Positions 27,273 to 34,431 of a stretch of 64,000 nucleotides of DNA are shown here, one piece after another. This stretch comes from Chryseobacterium geocarposphaerae (GTDB lineage: Bacteria; Bacteroidota; Bacteroidia; Flavobacteriales; Weeksellaceae). The notes under the pieces were generated by a model. That model ran no database searches and was not told where the DNA came from. It saw only the letters and a list, made by a program, of their open reading frames with translations. Each line of letters begins with the position of its first letter. Within the stretch, counting starts at the first letter, position 1. A program made the translations under genes and the position numbers. The stretch lies in the NCBI RefSeq assembly GCF_002797535.1, contig NZ_PGFD01000001.1, positions 248,001-312,000 of the forward strand, given 5' to 3'.

Positions 27273-27785
27273 ATGAAAAAAACAACAATATTCTTTACCT
27301 TCATCCTATTTATATTGAGTTTTATAGGCATTTCAGCTCAGTCAAAATTTGATAAAGAAAAGGCAGAAATCGGAACCATGCTCGATGAATTTAATGTTGC
27401 GGCTGCAAAAGCAGATTACACAAAATATTTCAACTATTTTGCGGACGAATCCACATTCATAGGAACAGACGCAACCGAAGTTTGGGATAAAAAAGCATTT
27501 ATGATCTGGGCAAAACCTTATTTCGACAAGAAAAGAACATGGAATTTTACTTCATTAAAAAGGAATATTTATTTCAGTAAAGACAGAAAACTGGCTTGGT
27601 TCGATGAATTGCTGGATACTCAAATGAAGATCTGCCGCGGTTCCGGAGTCGTAGAAAAAATAAATGGGCAATGGAAAGTAAAGCAATATGTACTTTCCGT
27701 TACTGTACCCAATGAGGTAGTAGATAAAGTGGTAGTGGAAAAAACACCTATCGAAGATGCATTAATTCAAAAACTGAAAAGATAA
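27273..27785 (+). CDS. secreted SnoaL/NTF2-like (DUF4440-type) protein
   Basis: A 170-residue protein with a signal peptide (MKKTTIFFTFILFILSFIGISAQ). The mature part is one NTF2-like cone fold: an N-terminal helix (EIGTMLDEFNVAAAKADYTK), YFNYFADESTFIGTDATEVW, then strands including WFDELLDTQMKICRGSGVVEK and the ending INGQWKVKQYVLSVTVPN. This fold serves both as enzyme and as binding module, so no function can be given. Its stop codon shares the A of the next gene's ATG (27785), which implies translational coupling with the SLC45-type transporter and a link to sugar uptake. Confidence 0.82.
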   Translation: MKKTTIFFTFILFILSFIGISAQSKFDKEKAEIGTMLDEFNVAAAKADYTKYFNYFADESTFIGTDATEVWDKKAFMIWAKPYFDKKRTWNFTSLKRNIYFSKDRKLAWFDELLDTQMKICRGSGVVEKINGQWKVKQYVLSVTVPNEVVDKVVVEKTPIEDALIQKLKR

Positions 27786-29284
27786 TGGCAGAAATGGCAG
27801 GAAGATATGATGCGGGTAAATTAGGAAGAAAAACAAAACCGAATTTATCCATGCTTCAAATCATCAATATGAGTATGGGTTTTTTAGGAATCCAGATGGC
27901 TTTTGGGTTACAAAACGGAAATGCAAGCAGAATTTTAGCCAATTTCGGAGCTGATGTTCATGAGTTGTCATGGTTTTGGTTGGTTGCGCCTGTTACAGGC
28001 TTAATTGTTCAGCCTATTATCGGGCACATGGGTGACAATACCTGGAGCCCGCTGGGAAGAAGGAAACCTTATTTTTTAATTGGAGCAGTCTTATGTGCAA
28101 TCGGTTTGGTGTTGCTTCCGAATGCGGCTTCTGCAACACAGATGATGGCTGCAAATGTTCTGTTATTGGCGGTGATTTTTCTTGCAATGATGGATGCTTC
28201 CATCAATGTAGCCATGGAGCCTTTCCGAGCACTGGTAGGAGATATGCTGCCAAAACATCAGGGAACCATTGGTTTTTCGGTACAAACAATTTTGATTGGA
28301 GTAGGAGCGGTGATAGGTTCAGAGTTACCAAATTTTCTTGCAAATTTTCAAAAAATTAATCTAGATATTGATTTTTACTTGAGAAAAAATTTGTCTTTCG
28401 GCCTGCCTCAATGGATATTAGATATAAAATCAATATCTAATATCGCCCCGAGGGGATTTGTAGCAGATAATGTGATCTATGCATTTTACATTGGAGCTGC
28501 CGTTTTGATTTTATCAATTCTTTACACAATTTTTACAACCAAAGAATATTCACCAAAGGAATTTGCAGAATTTGCAGAAGAGAAACAAGAAAAGGATCAG
28601 CCATCAAGATTTACAGATATTTTCAAGGATTTTTCAAATATACCTTCCCAAATGAAAAGGCTGGGAGCAGTTCAGTTTTTTTCATGGTTTGCATTGTTTA
28701 CCATGTGGGTGTTTACAACAAGTGCTTTGGCGACACATCATTTTGGGCTATCACCAGATGATACTCATTCTGCAGAATTTAATAAAGCGGGAGATTTAAC
28801 AGGAAGCTTATTTGGAAGTTATAATTTTTATGCTATTTTCTTTGCTTTTGCTTTAACACCAATTGCGAAATTTATTGGTAAAAAACAAACCCATGCTCTT
28901 GCCTTAGCTTGTGGTGGACTAGGTTTGATTTCAATGTATTTTATTAAAGATGTTAGTTGTTTATGGATTTCAATGATTGGCTTGGGATTTGCCTGGGCAA
29001 GTATTTTGGCAATGCCATATGCAATGTTAATTGAAGTGATTCCACAGAAGAAAATGGGCGTTTATATGGGGATTTTTAACTTTTTTATTGTAATTCCTCA
29101 GATTATTAACGGAATTTTCGGCGGACCTATTGTAAGTGGTATTTTTGGAAAACAAGCTATCGATTATATTGTTGTTGGCGGAGTTTGTATGCTGTTAGGT
29201 GCAGTATTAACCTTGCTTTTCATTAAATCCGAAGCTGAAACTCCAAAAGAAATTGAAGAGGAAATCCAGCAGGTACATTTTTAA
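27785..29284 (+). CDS. SLC45-type MFS sugar (maltose/sucrose) transporter
   Basis: A 499-residue, 12-TM inner-membrane protein. The loop between helices two and three, GHMGDNTWSPLGRRKPYFLI (about 79-98), is the signature of the sucrose/maltose:H+ symporter branch (plant SUT, animal SLC45, bacterial homologues). The N-terminal helix contains QMAFGLQNGNASRI, also typical. The charged loop between helices 6 and 7 is about residues 255-290. As the last gene of the starch locus it would carry maltose or maltodextrins, released by the periplasmic enzymes, into the cytoplasm. It overlaps the NTF2-like gene by one base. Confidence 0.88.
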   Translation: MAEMAGRYDAGKLGRKTKPNLSMLQIINMSMGFLGIQMAFGLQNGNASRILANFGADVHELSWFWLVAPVTGLIVQPIIGHMGDNTWSPLGRRKPYFLIGAVLCAIGLVLLPNAASATQMMAANVLLLAVIFLAMMDASINVAMEPFRALVGDMLPKHQGTIGFSVQTILIGVGAVIGSELPNFLANFQKINLDIDFYLRKNLSFGLPQWILDIKSISNIAPRGFVADNVIYAFYIGAAVLILSILYTIFTTKEYSPKEFAEFAEEKQEKDQPSRFTDIFKDFSNIPSQMKRLGAVQFFSWFALFTMWVFTTSALATHHFGLSPDDTHSAEFNKAGDLTGSLFGSYNFYAIFFAFALTPIAKFIGKKQTHALALACGGLGLISMYFIKDVSCLWISMIGLGFAWASILAMPYAMLIEVIPQKKMGVYMGIFNFFIVIPQIINGIFGGPIVSGIFGKQAIDYIVVGGVCMLLGAVLTLLFIKSEAETPKEIEEEIQQVHF

Positions 29285-29324
29285 AATTCCTCTATATAAT
29301 TATATATAGAGAGTTTTAAAGGTT

Positions 29325-29370
29325 ATAAAATGGTGATTGAAAGAGGGATTTTTAATCACCATTTTATTTG
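29325..29370 (+). terminator. terminator at the end of the starch locus
   Basis: ATAAAATGGTGATT (29325-29338) and AATCACCATTTTAT (29354-29367) are exact reverse complements with a 15-nt loop. A second AT-only inverted repeat lies just before it (29291-29310). Confidence 0.75.
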
Positions 29371-29428
29371 TCCTATATTTTATTTAATATATCCTTGATT
29401 TTAGAGTTAATTTTTTTAGTAAAATCAA

Positions 29429-29436
29429 TATATTTG
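29429..29436 (+). promoter_or_regulatory. -7 promoter box of the collagen-repeat gene
   Basis: TATATTTG fits TAnnTTTG and lies 40 nt before the ATG at 29477. No clear upstream element. Confidence 0.4.
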
Positions 29437-29476
29437 TGTGTACTTTTTACCAAAATAAAAAAAATTAACAAAAAAC

Positions 29477-30691
29477 ATGAAAAAAACTCTACTTTTTGTA
29501 GCTATCCTTGCCAGTGTAGTTACAATAAGTGCTCAATCTGGCAATGTGGGAATCAATACTCAACAACCTACTGAAACTTTAGACGTTAATGGAACTTTAC
29601 GTGTCCGTTCACTAACTGATGGAAGCAGTTCTTCTACTTACGATCAGGTGTTGGTGATGAAAACAGACGGAACAATAGGTAAGGCTTCAAGATCCTCCTT
29701 GGGAAGTTCTACATTGAATGCTTTAGTAAAAACTACCATTGAATCTGCAGGTATACATTGTAGTACAGGGGGATTGAAGGTTGAAAGCGGACAGGATACT
29801 AATGCGAACGGGGTTCTTGATGCATCAGAAGTGACATCCACAAATTATGTCTGTAATGGAATGCAGGGAGTGCAGGGGATACAAGGACCTCCAGGTCCGC
29901 AAGGGGCAACAGGAGCTACGGGAGCAACAGGAGCAACAGGAGTGGGATTAACAAACGGAACAGCAGGGGGACAGGTTTATTTAACAAGTTCTGTTTCTCC
30001 ATACTCTCCTCAGGCTCCCCAAACTGCAACGGGAGATGTATTGATTAGCAGTACAGCCGTAACTACCATTGCAAATAATGCCATTACTACAGCAAAAGTT
30101 GCGGATAATGCCATTACTTTGGCTAAAATATCTGCAACAGGAACTAAAGATAATACAACATATCTTAGAGGAGACGGAACCTGGGCTACTCCATCAGGAG
30201 GAGGTTCTTCGGTAAGTGAAGGGTTAGGAAGATTAGTAGATGCCAATAATCAGTTAATTGGATATGTACAAAGTATAGGGACTAATAACTATGTTATTAA
30301 AACGAGTAATGGATATATTACAACAATTTCTATTGATGGATCTTTTATAGGAGCTCAAACATATTATAATGATTCAAGTTGTAATGGAATTACAAAATAT
30401 ATTAATTCTGGCGGGGCGGGAACTGTAGGTTATATCAGAAGTGGTAAATATCTTTATTATGAACCTACAACAGGAAAGTTTTTTAAACTTAAAAATATTA
30501 ATTCAAATGGTATTGCTATTTCTGTAACTATCCCAAGTAGTAGCTATATTTATAATTTTAATAGTAGTACCAATGTTGGTACTTGTACCACAGGTAGTGG
30601 TGGAGCAGGTTGGCAAGTGGAAGAAACAGAAACAACGCGTGCCACAATTGGCTTACCAGCTACAATTACACTTCCGCTGACATTACAATAA
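29477..30691 (+). CDS. secreted protein with tail-fibre-like and collagen-like repeats
   Basis: A 404-residue mosaic with a signal peptide (ending TISAQ, about 20). Segments in order: NVGINTQQPTETLDVNGTLR (about 23-42), the opening found in Bacteroidota tail-fibre-like proteins; a segment GGLKVESGQDTNANGVLDAS (about 98-117) with Asp/Asn/Gly spacing like a calcium loop, bracketed by two Cys; a collagen-like run GPPGPQGATGATGATGATG (about 141-159); then ITTAKVADNAITLAKIS and YLRGDGTWATP (about 228-238), the join motif of phage fibres; and a Gly/Ser/Thr/Asn-rich C-terminal domain of about 150 residues I do not recognise. There is no intramolecular chaperone domain. Probably a trimeric surface fibre. 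Alone between terminators. Confidence 0.75.
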   Translation: MKKTLLFVAILASVVTISAQSGNVGINTQQPTETLDVNGTLRVRSLTDGSSSSTYDQVLVMKTDGTIGKASRSSLGSSTLNALVKTTIESAGIHCSTGGLKVESGQDTNANGVLDASEVTSTNYVCNGMQGVQGIQGPPGPQGATGATGATGATGVGLTNGTAGGQVYLTSSVSPYSPQAPQTATGDVLISSTAVTTIANNAITTAKVADNAITLAKISATGTKDNTTYLRGDGTWATPSGGGSSVSEGLGRLVDANNQLIGYVQSIGTNNYVIKTSNGYITTISIDGSFIGAQTYYNDSSCNGITKYINSGGAGTVGYIRSGKYLYYEPTTGKFFKLKNINSNGIAISVTIPSSSYIYNFNSSTNVGTCTTGSGGAGWQVEETETTRATIGLPATITLPLTLQ

Positions 30692-30707
30692 GCTAAAATA
30701 AAAACTT

Positions 30708-30738
30708 AAAAGCGAATTCAACCTGAGTTCGCTTTTTT
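30708..30738 (+). terminator. rho-independent terminator
   Basis: AAAAGCGAA (30708-30716) and TTCGCTTTT (30728-30736) are exact reverse complements with a T-run. Confidence 0.8.
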
Positions 30739-30829
30739 ATTTAATTTATGAATGGAAAGAGAAAATTCAATTAAATTATACCGAAACTCTTTCTTACCCT
30801 ACATCAACATTTTCCCAAACCATACTCTG

Positions 30830-30837
30830 TACATTTG
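30830..30837 (+). promoter_or_regulatory. -7 promoter box of the pirin gene
   Basis: TACATTTG matches TAnnTTTG and ends 19 nt before ATG 30857. This supports 30857 as the start and not an upstream ATG, which would place the promoter inside the gene. Confidence 0.55.
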
Positions 30838-30856
30838 TACTATAAATAATCACAGT

Positions 30857-31585
30857 ATGAAAACAGTATATCATAAAGCAGACACAAGAGGTCATGCCAA
30901 TCACGGATGGTTAAATTCTTACCATACATTTAGCTTTGCAGGATATCAAAATCCTGAAAGAACACATTTTGGAGTGTTGAGAGTGTTGAACGACGATACC
31001 GTAACCCAAGGAATGGGATTCGGAACACATCCTCACAGAGACATGGAAATCATTTCAATTCCTTTGGAAGGAGATCTGGAGCATAAAGATTCGATGGGAA
31101 CAACTGCCGTTATTAAAAAAGGAGAAATTCAGGTAATGAGTGCGGGAACAGGCGTAATGCACAGCGAGTACAATAAAAATAAAGATCAGGCTGTAAAGTT
31201 TTTGCAAATCTGGGTTTTCCCGAGAGAAGTGGGAGTTGAACCGAGATACGACCAGAAAAGTATTAAAGAAGGAGAGAAAATCAATGGCTTCCAACAGATT
31301 TTATCACCCAATAAAAATGACGACGGGGTTTGGATTCATCAGGATGCGTGGTTTAATTTAGCTAATTTTACCAAAGGAAACGGTAAAAATTATATGCTTA
31401 ACAAAAAAGGAAACGGAGTCTATGCATTTGTACTGAAAGGAAGTGCAAAAATCGGAGACAGAATTCTAAATGAAAGAGATGGTTTAGGAATCTGGGATAC
31501 TCAAAGTTTCAATATCGAAGCAGTTGAAGACACTGAAATTCTTTTAATGGAAGTTCCAATGGAATTACCGGCTTATTTAAAATAA
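30857..31585 (+). CDS. pirin family protein
   Basis: A 242-residue bicupin protein. The start at ATG 30857 begins MKTVYHKADTRGHANHGWL, the usual pirin opening; an in-frame ATG at 30752 would prefix 35 residues without family likeness and would contain the promoter box. Metal ligands are visible: HPHRDME supplies two His, and GTGVMHSEYN supplies His and Glu, the Fe-binding set of the N-terminal cupin. YhhW-type pirins oxidise quercetin in vitro; the physiological role is unknown. Its neighbours are an FMN reductase downstream and a tail-fibre-like protein upstream, with no shared theme. Confidence 0.9.
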   Translation: MKTVYHKADTRGHANHGWLNSYHTFSFAGYQNPERTHFGVLRVLNDDTVTQGMGFGTHPHRDMEIISIPLEGDLEHKDSMGTTAVIKKGEIQVMSAGTGVMHSEYNKNKDQAVKFLQIWVFPREVGVEPRYDQKSIKEGEKINGFQQILSPNKNDDGVWIHQDAWFNLANFTKGNGKNYMLNKKGNGVYAFVLKGSAKIGDRILNERDGLGIWDTQSFNIEAVEDTEILLMEVPMELPAYLK

Positions 31586-31602
31586 ATAATTTCGCAAAGT
31601 AA

Positions 31603-31660
31603 AATTCCCCTCCATTGGAGGGGTGGCGAAAATTCAGAAAGAATTTTTGACGGGGTGGTT
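31603..31660. repeat. interspersed GC-rich repeat (CCCCTCCATTGGAGGGG type)
   Basis: The hairpin CCCCTCCATTGGAGGGG is followed by TGGCGAAAATTC, an AT stretch and GACGGGGTGGTT. A reduced relative, CCCTTCCCTTGAAGGGG, lies at 34159-34175. It is much more GC-rich than its surroundings. Confidence 0.65.
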
Positions 31661-31672
31661 AAAACATAAATA

Positions 31673-31703
31673 TTGATTTTAACGAAAATCTTCCCGACCT
31701 TTG
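31673..31703 (+). promoter_or_regulatory. probable promoter of the FMN reductase gene
   Basis: TTG (31673-31675), a 20-nt spacer and GACCTTTG (31696-31703), one base off TAnnTTTG, lie 42 nt before ATG 31746. Confidence 0.4.
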
Positions 31704-31745
31704 TGTCAGTAATTAAAAAGCTTATTTAAAATAATATAAAAAACA

Positions 31746-32297
31746 ATGAAAATTTTAGCAATAGCAGGATCCAATTCCGAAGCATCCATGAATAAACATC
31801 TGGTATCCTATGCAGCATCAATTTTTGAAAATGCTGAAGTAGAAGTAGTAGACTTAAATCCTTTTGAAATGCCGATTTACAAGCATGAAAGAGAATTGGC
31901 AAACGGAGTTCCTCAGGAAGCAAAAGATTTTGCCGCAAAAATTGACGGAGCAAACTTATTGTTGGTTTCTTTACCGGAGCATAATGGAACATACTCTACA
32001 GCATTCAAAAATGTGTTCGACTGGGTGTCGAGAATCAAAGACAGAACGGTTTGGAATGAAGTACCGATGTTGCTAATGTCTGCGGCTCCGGGAGCTAGAG
32101 GAGGAGCGGGTGTTTTGGAAGCGGCAACCAAACGTTTTCCTTTCCACGGTGGAAATATCGTAGAAACATTCTCATTGCCTTTCTTTAATGATAATTTTGA
32201 CAAAGCAGCTCAGAAGATTTCCAACGAAGAGAAAGACAGTGAATTAAGAGAGAAAATCAAGAAAATTTCTGCCATCGAATCTATCCTTGAAAAATAG
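31746..32297 (+). CDS. NAD(P)H-dependent FMN reductase family protein
   Basis: A 183-residue flavodoxin-fold protein. The opening KILAIAGSNSEASMNKHLVS contains the phosphate-binding loop (GSNSEASMN), and SLPEHNGTYSTAFKNVFDW (about 76-94) is the family's PxxNxxxxxxLKxxxDW pattern with small changes. AAPGARGGAGVLEA is a further flavin-contact loop. Proteins like this reduce quinones, azo dyes or chromate with NAD(P)H. The real substrate cannot be told. Cytoplasmic, normal length, single gene. Confidence 0.85.
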   Translation: MKILAIAGSNSEASMNKHLVSYAASIFENAEVEVVDLNPFEMPIYKHERELANGVPQEAKDFAAKIDGANLLLVSLPEHNGTYSTAFKNVFDWVSRIKDRTVWNEVPMLLMSAAPGARGGAGVLEAATKRFPFHGGNIVETFSLPFFNDNFDKAAQKISNEEKDSELREKIKKISAIESILEK

Positions 32298-32298
32298 A

Positions 32299-32329
32299 TT
32301 TGAAAATTAATATAAAATTAATATCTTTG
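32299..32329 (+). promoter_or_regulatory. promoter of the purM leader unit
   Basis: TTTG (32299-32302), a 19-nt spacer and TATCTTTG (32322-32329) form one of the best consensus promoters in the window. It begins 2 nt after the stop codon of the preceding gene. Confidence 0.7.
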
Positions 32330-32343
32330 CAAAAAGAAAAAAG

Positions 32344-32418
32344 ATGAAAATTCAGACCTCCTTTAATCCGTATTTTTCCAAGAAAGGGAATATTGTGGGC
32401 TCTGAAATTCTGAGATAA
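32344..32418 (+). CDS. 24-codon leader ORF upstream of purM
   Basis: A short frame of 24 codons starting ATG 15 nt after the -7 box. The product begins MKIQTSFNPYF and ends GSEILR. Its stop codon ends 7 nt before the first base of a strong terminator stem (32426). A ribosome held at the stop would cover the 5' arm and prevent the terminator forming, which is the geometry of leader-peptide attenuators. It has no run of one amino acid pointing to a particular charged tRNA. Translation is not proven; the frame could be incidental. Confidence 0.5.
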   Translation: MKIQTSFNPYFSKKGNIVGSEILR

Positions 32419-32425
32419 AACAACG

Positions 32426-32457
32426 GCCGATAATCTACCAAGATTGTCGGCTTTTTT
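32426..32457 (+). terminator. terminator between leader ORF and purM (possible attenuator)
   Basis: GCCGATAATCT (32426-32436) pairs with AGATTGTCGGC (32441-32451), one G-T pair, ACCA loop, then six T. It stands between a strong promoter and purM (32507), so expression of purM from that promoter needs read-through. A box TAAATTTG (32464-32471) just after it may offer a second promoter. Confidence 0.85.
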
Positions 32458-32506
32458 GTTTTCTAAATTTGAATAAAAAGTTTGAAATAAATTTCTAAAA
32501 GTAGAC

Positions 32507-33499
32507 ATGAGCAACACTTACAAATCAGCAGGAGTAGACAAAGAAGAAGGATACAAAACGGTTGACAAGATTAAAAAAGCTGTCGGTGAAACGCACAATT
32601 CAAATGTATTGAATCATTTGGGTAGTTTTGGAGCTTTCTACGAAATCGGCGGATACAAAAATCCTGTTTTGGTTTCAGGAACAGATGGAGTGGGAACAAA
32701 GCTTAAAGTGGCTTTGGACTCCAAAAAATATGACTCTATCGGGGTCGACTGTTTCGCGATGTGTGCCAATGATATTCTTTGTCATGGTGCAAAACCATTA
32801 TTTTTCTTAGACTACCTGGCTTGCGGAAAACTGGATTCAGAAATTGCTGCTGAAATCGTTTTAGGAATGGTAGAAGCCTGTAAAGATAACAACTGTGCAT
32901 TAATCGGTGGTGAAACTGCTGAAATGCCGGGAATGTATCAGCCGGGAGACTACGATGTTGCCGGGTTCTGCGTAGGAATTGTTGAAAAAGACCAGATTAT
33001 TGACGGATCTAAAATTAAAGCGGGAGATAAAATTATCGCATTGCCAAGTTCAGGTTTTCATTCAAACGGATTTTCTTTGGTAAGAAAAGTGTTCCCGGAT
33101 TTCAATGAAGAATTCGAAGGAAAACCTTTATATGAGACGCTTTTGGTTCCTACAAGACTATACTATAAAGATATTCATAAAGTACTTGCTGAGGTTGAAG
33201 TTGCAGGTATTGCTCATATTACAGGGGGGGGATTATACGAAAACATCCCAAGAATCATTGGTGACGGACTTTGCGCGACGATCGATGCTTCAAAAATTCA
33301 GATTCCAAGCATTATGCTTGAGTTGGAAAAAAGAGGCGGTGTAGCTCGTGAAGAAATGTTCGGAACATTCAATATGGGTGTTGGAATGATCGTAGTGGTA
33401 GATGCTGAAAAAGCTGAAAAAGTACTAAGCCTTCTTGATGATGCTTACGAAATCGGGGAAATTACGGAAGGAAGCGAGAAGATTAATTTGAAATTTTGA
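32507..33499 (+). CDS. purM: phosphoribosylformylglycinamidine cyclo-ligase
   Basis: A 330-residue AIR synthetase. It closes FGAM to aminoimidazole ribonucleotide with ATP in de novo purine synthesis. Marks: SGTDGVGTKLKVA (about 58-70), DCFAMCANDILCHGAKPLFF with LDYLACGKLD, LIGGETAEMPGMY (about 135-147), LPSSGFHSNGFSLVRKV and AHITGGGLYENIPR. The start codon is placed by this fit and by the 49-nt gap after the attenuator-like terminator. It is first in the purM-purN-purH-purD row. Length is normal. Confidence 0.97.
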   Translation: MSNTYKSAGVDKEEGYKTVDKIKKAVGETHNSNVLNHLGSFGAFYEIGGYKNPVLVSGTDGVGTKLKVALDSKKYDSIGVDCFAMCANDILCHGAKPLFFLDYLACGKLDSEIAAEIVLGMVEACKDNNCALIGGETAEMPGMYQPGDYDVAGFCVGIVEKDQIIDGSKIKAGDKIIALPSSGFHSNGFSLVRKVFPDFNEEFEGKPLYETLLVPTRLYYKDIHKVLAEVEVAGIAHITGGGLYENIPRIIGDGLCATIDASKIQIPSIMLELEKRGGVAREEMFGTFNMGVGMIVVVDAEKAEKVLSLLDDAYEIGEITEGSEKINLKF

Positions 33500-33566
33500 A
33501 AATTTATCAATTAGATAATGTTTCTATTTTATTTTCAAATTAACTCATTTTCAAATTGACTCATTA

Positions 33567-34133
33567 ATGAAAAATATTGTTGTACTCGTTTCAGGTTCAG
33601 GAACCAACCTTCAGAGAATCATCGATACCATTGATAACGGAGAAATCCAGAATGCAAAAATATCTTTGGTAGTTGCAGATAGAGAATGTTACGGACTTGA
33701 AAGAGCAAAAAATCATAACATAGACAACGTTCTGATTCCGAGAGGAAAAAACTTCAGCAGCGAATTGGCTAAAATCATCCCACAAAATACAGATTTAATC
33801 GTATTGGCAGGATTTTTATCCATTCTAAAACCTGAGTTTTGTGAACTTTGGAAAAGGAAAATAATTAATATCCATCCGGCTCTGCTTCCGAAATTCGGAG
33901 GAAAAGGAATGTGGGGACACCATGTGCATCATGCTGTTATTGAAGCGAAGGAAAAAGAAAGCGGAGCTACCGTACATTTTGTGACTTCAGGAATTGATGA
34001 AGGAGAAGCTATTCTTCAAAAATCATTTGAAGTAACAGAAGATGACACCCCGGAAACTGTAGCGGAAAAAGTTCATATCATAGAATATGAGATTTTCCCA
34101 AAAGCAATCAATAAAGTATTGAATAATAATTAA
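33567..34133 (+). CDS. purN: phosphoribosylglycinamide formyltransferase
   Basis: A 188-residue GART enzyme, which transfers formyl from 10-formyl-THF to GAR. The N-terminal phosphate loop is VSGSGTNLQRIID (about 8-20). The catalytic segment INIHPALLPKFGGKGMWG carries Asn and His of the active site, and SGATVHFVTSGIDEGEAI completes it with the Asp of DEG. It follows purM after 67 nt and is probably co-transcribed. Size is normal for the short bacterial form. Confidence 0.96.
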   Translation: MKNIVVLVSGSGTNLQRIIDTIDNGEIQNAKISLVVADRECYGLERAKNHNIDNVLIPRGKNFSSELAKIIPQNTDLIVLAGFLSILKPEFCELWKRKIINIHPALLPKFGGKGMWGHHVHHAVIEAKEKESGATVHFVTSGIDEGEAILQKSFEVTEDDTPETVAEKVHIIEYEIFPKAINKVLNNN

Positions 34134-34153
34134 ACACAAATTATTAGCGATAC

Positions 34154-34186
34154 AAATTCCCTTCCCTTGAAGGGGTAGTTAAAAAA
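34154..34186. repeat. short hairpin repeat related to 31603-31660
   Basis: CCCTTC (34159-34164) and GAAGGG (34169-34174) form a small stem, followed by GTAGTTAAAAAAG. It looks like a shortened copy of the GC-rich repeat at 31603. Confidence 0.45.
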
Positions 34187-34219
34187 GAAGTGATTAAACA
34201 ATATTAATCCTTTGCTGAG

Positions 34220-34291
34220 TGAAATGCGCCTTTGCGGACAAAAAATATTCAGCAAGAAGTTTAGAAAAACTTAGCGCTCTTTGCGTTAAAA
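34220..34291. repeat. interspersed 'TTTGCG' repeat, copy 2
   Basis: It starts GTGAAATGCGCCTTTGCGG and ends GCGCTCTTTGCGTTAAAA, matching the two ends of the copy at 27177-27247. It fills part of the 298-nt gap between purN and purH. Confidence 0.6.
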
Positions 34292-34364
34292 TAGTAATTA
34301 ACAAAACACATTTAGATTTAAATTATTTCGAAAAACAAGGAAAATCTAAGTAAAAATAAAGTAA

Positions 34365-34413
34365 GGCCCGGAAGTGAAAGACCCGGACTACAGTTTGAAA
34401 TAGCTGTAAAAAG
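34365..34413 (+). promoter_or_regulatory. GC-rich leader segment before purH
   Basis: Two copies of CCCGGA (34367-34372 and 34382-34387), 15 nt apart, stand out in AT-rich DNA 45-65 nt before the purH start. A small stem TACAG/CTGTA follows (34389-34408). Such structure suggests a regulatory leader, but I recognise no known riboswitch. Confidence 0.3.
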
Positions 34414-34431
34414 TAAAAAATCGAAAGTAAA

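Noticed and set aside
29925..29945. Short tandem triplets (GCAACAGGA type) considered as a CRISPR-like or microsatellite array
   Set aside because: They lie in frame and encode the collagen-like GAT triplets; there are no spacers.
30752..30856. Upstream in-frame ATG as start of the pirin gene
   Set aside because: The added residues do not match pirins, and a -7 promoter box lies inside that stretch.
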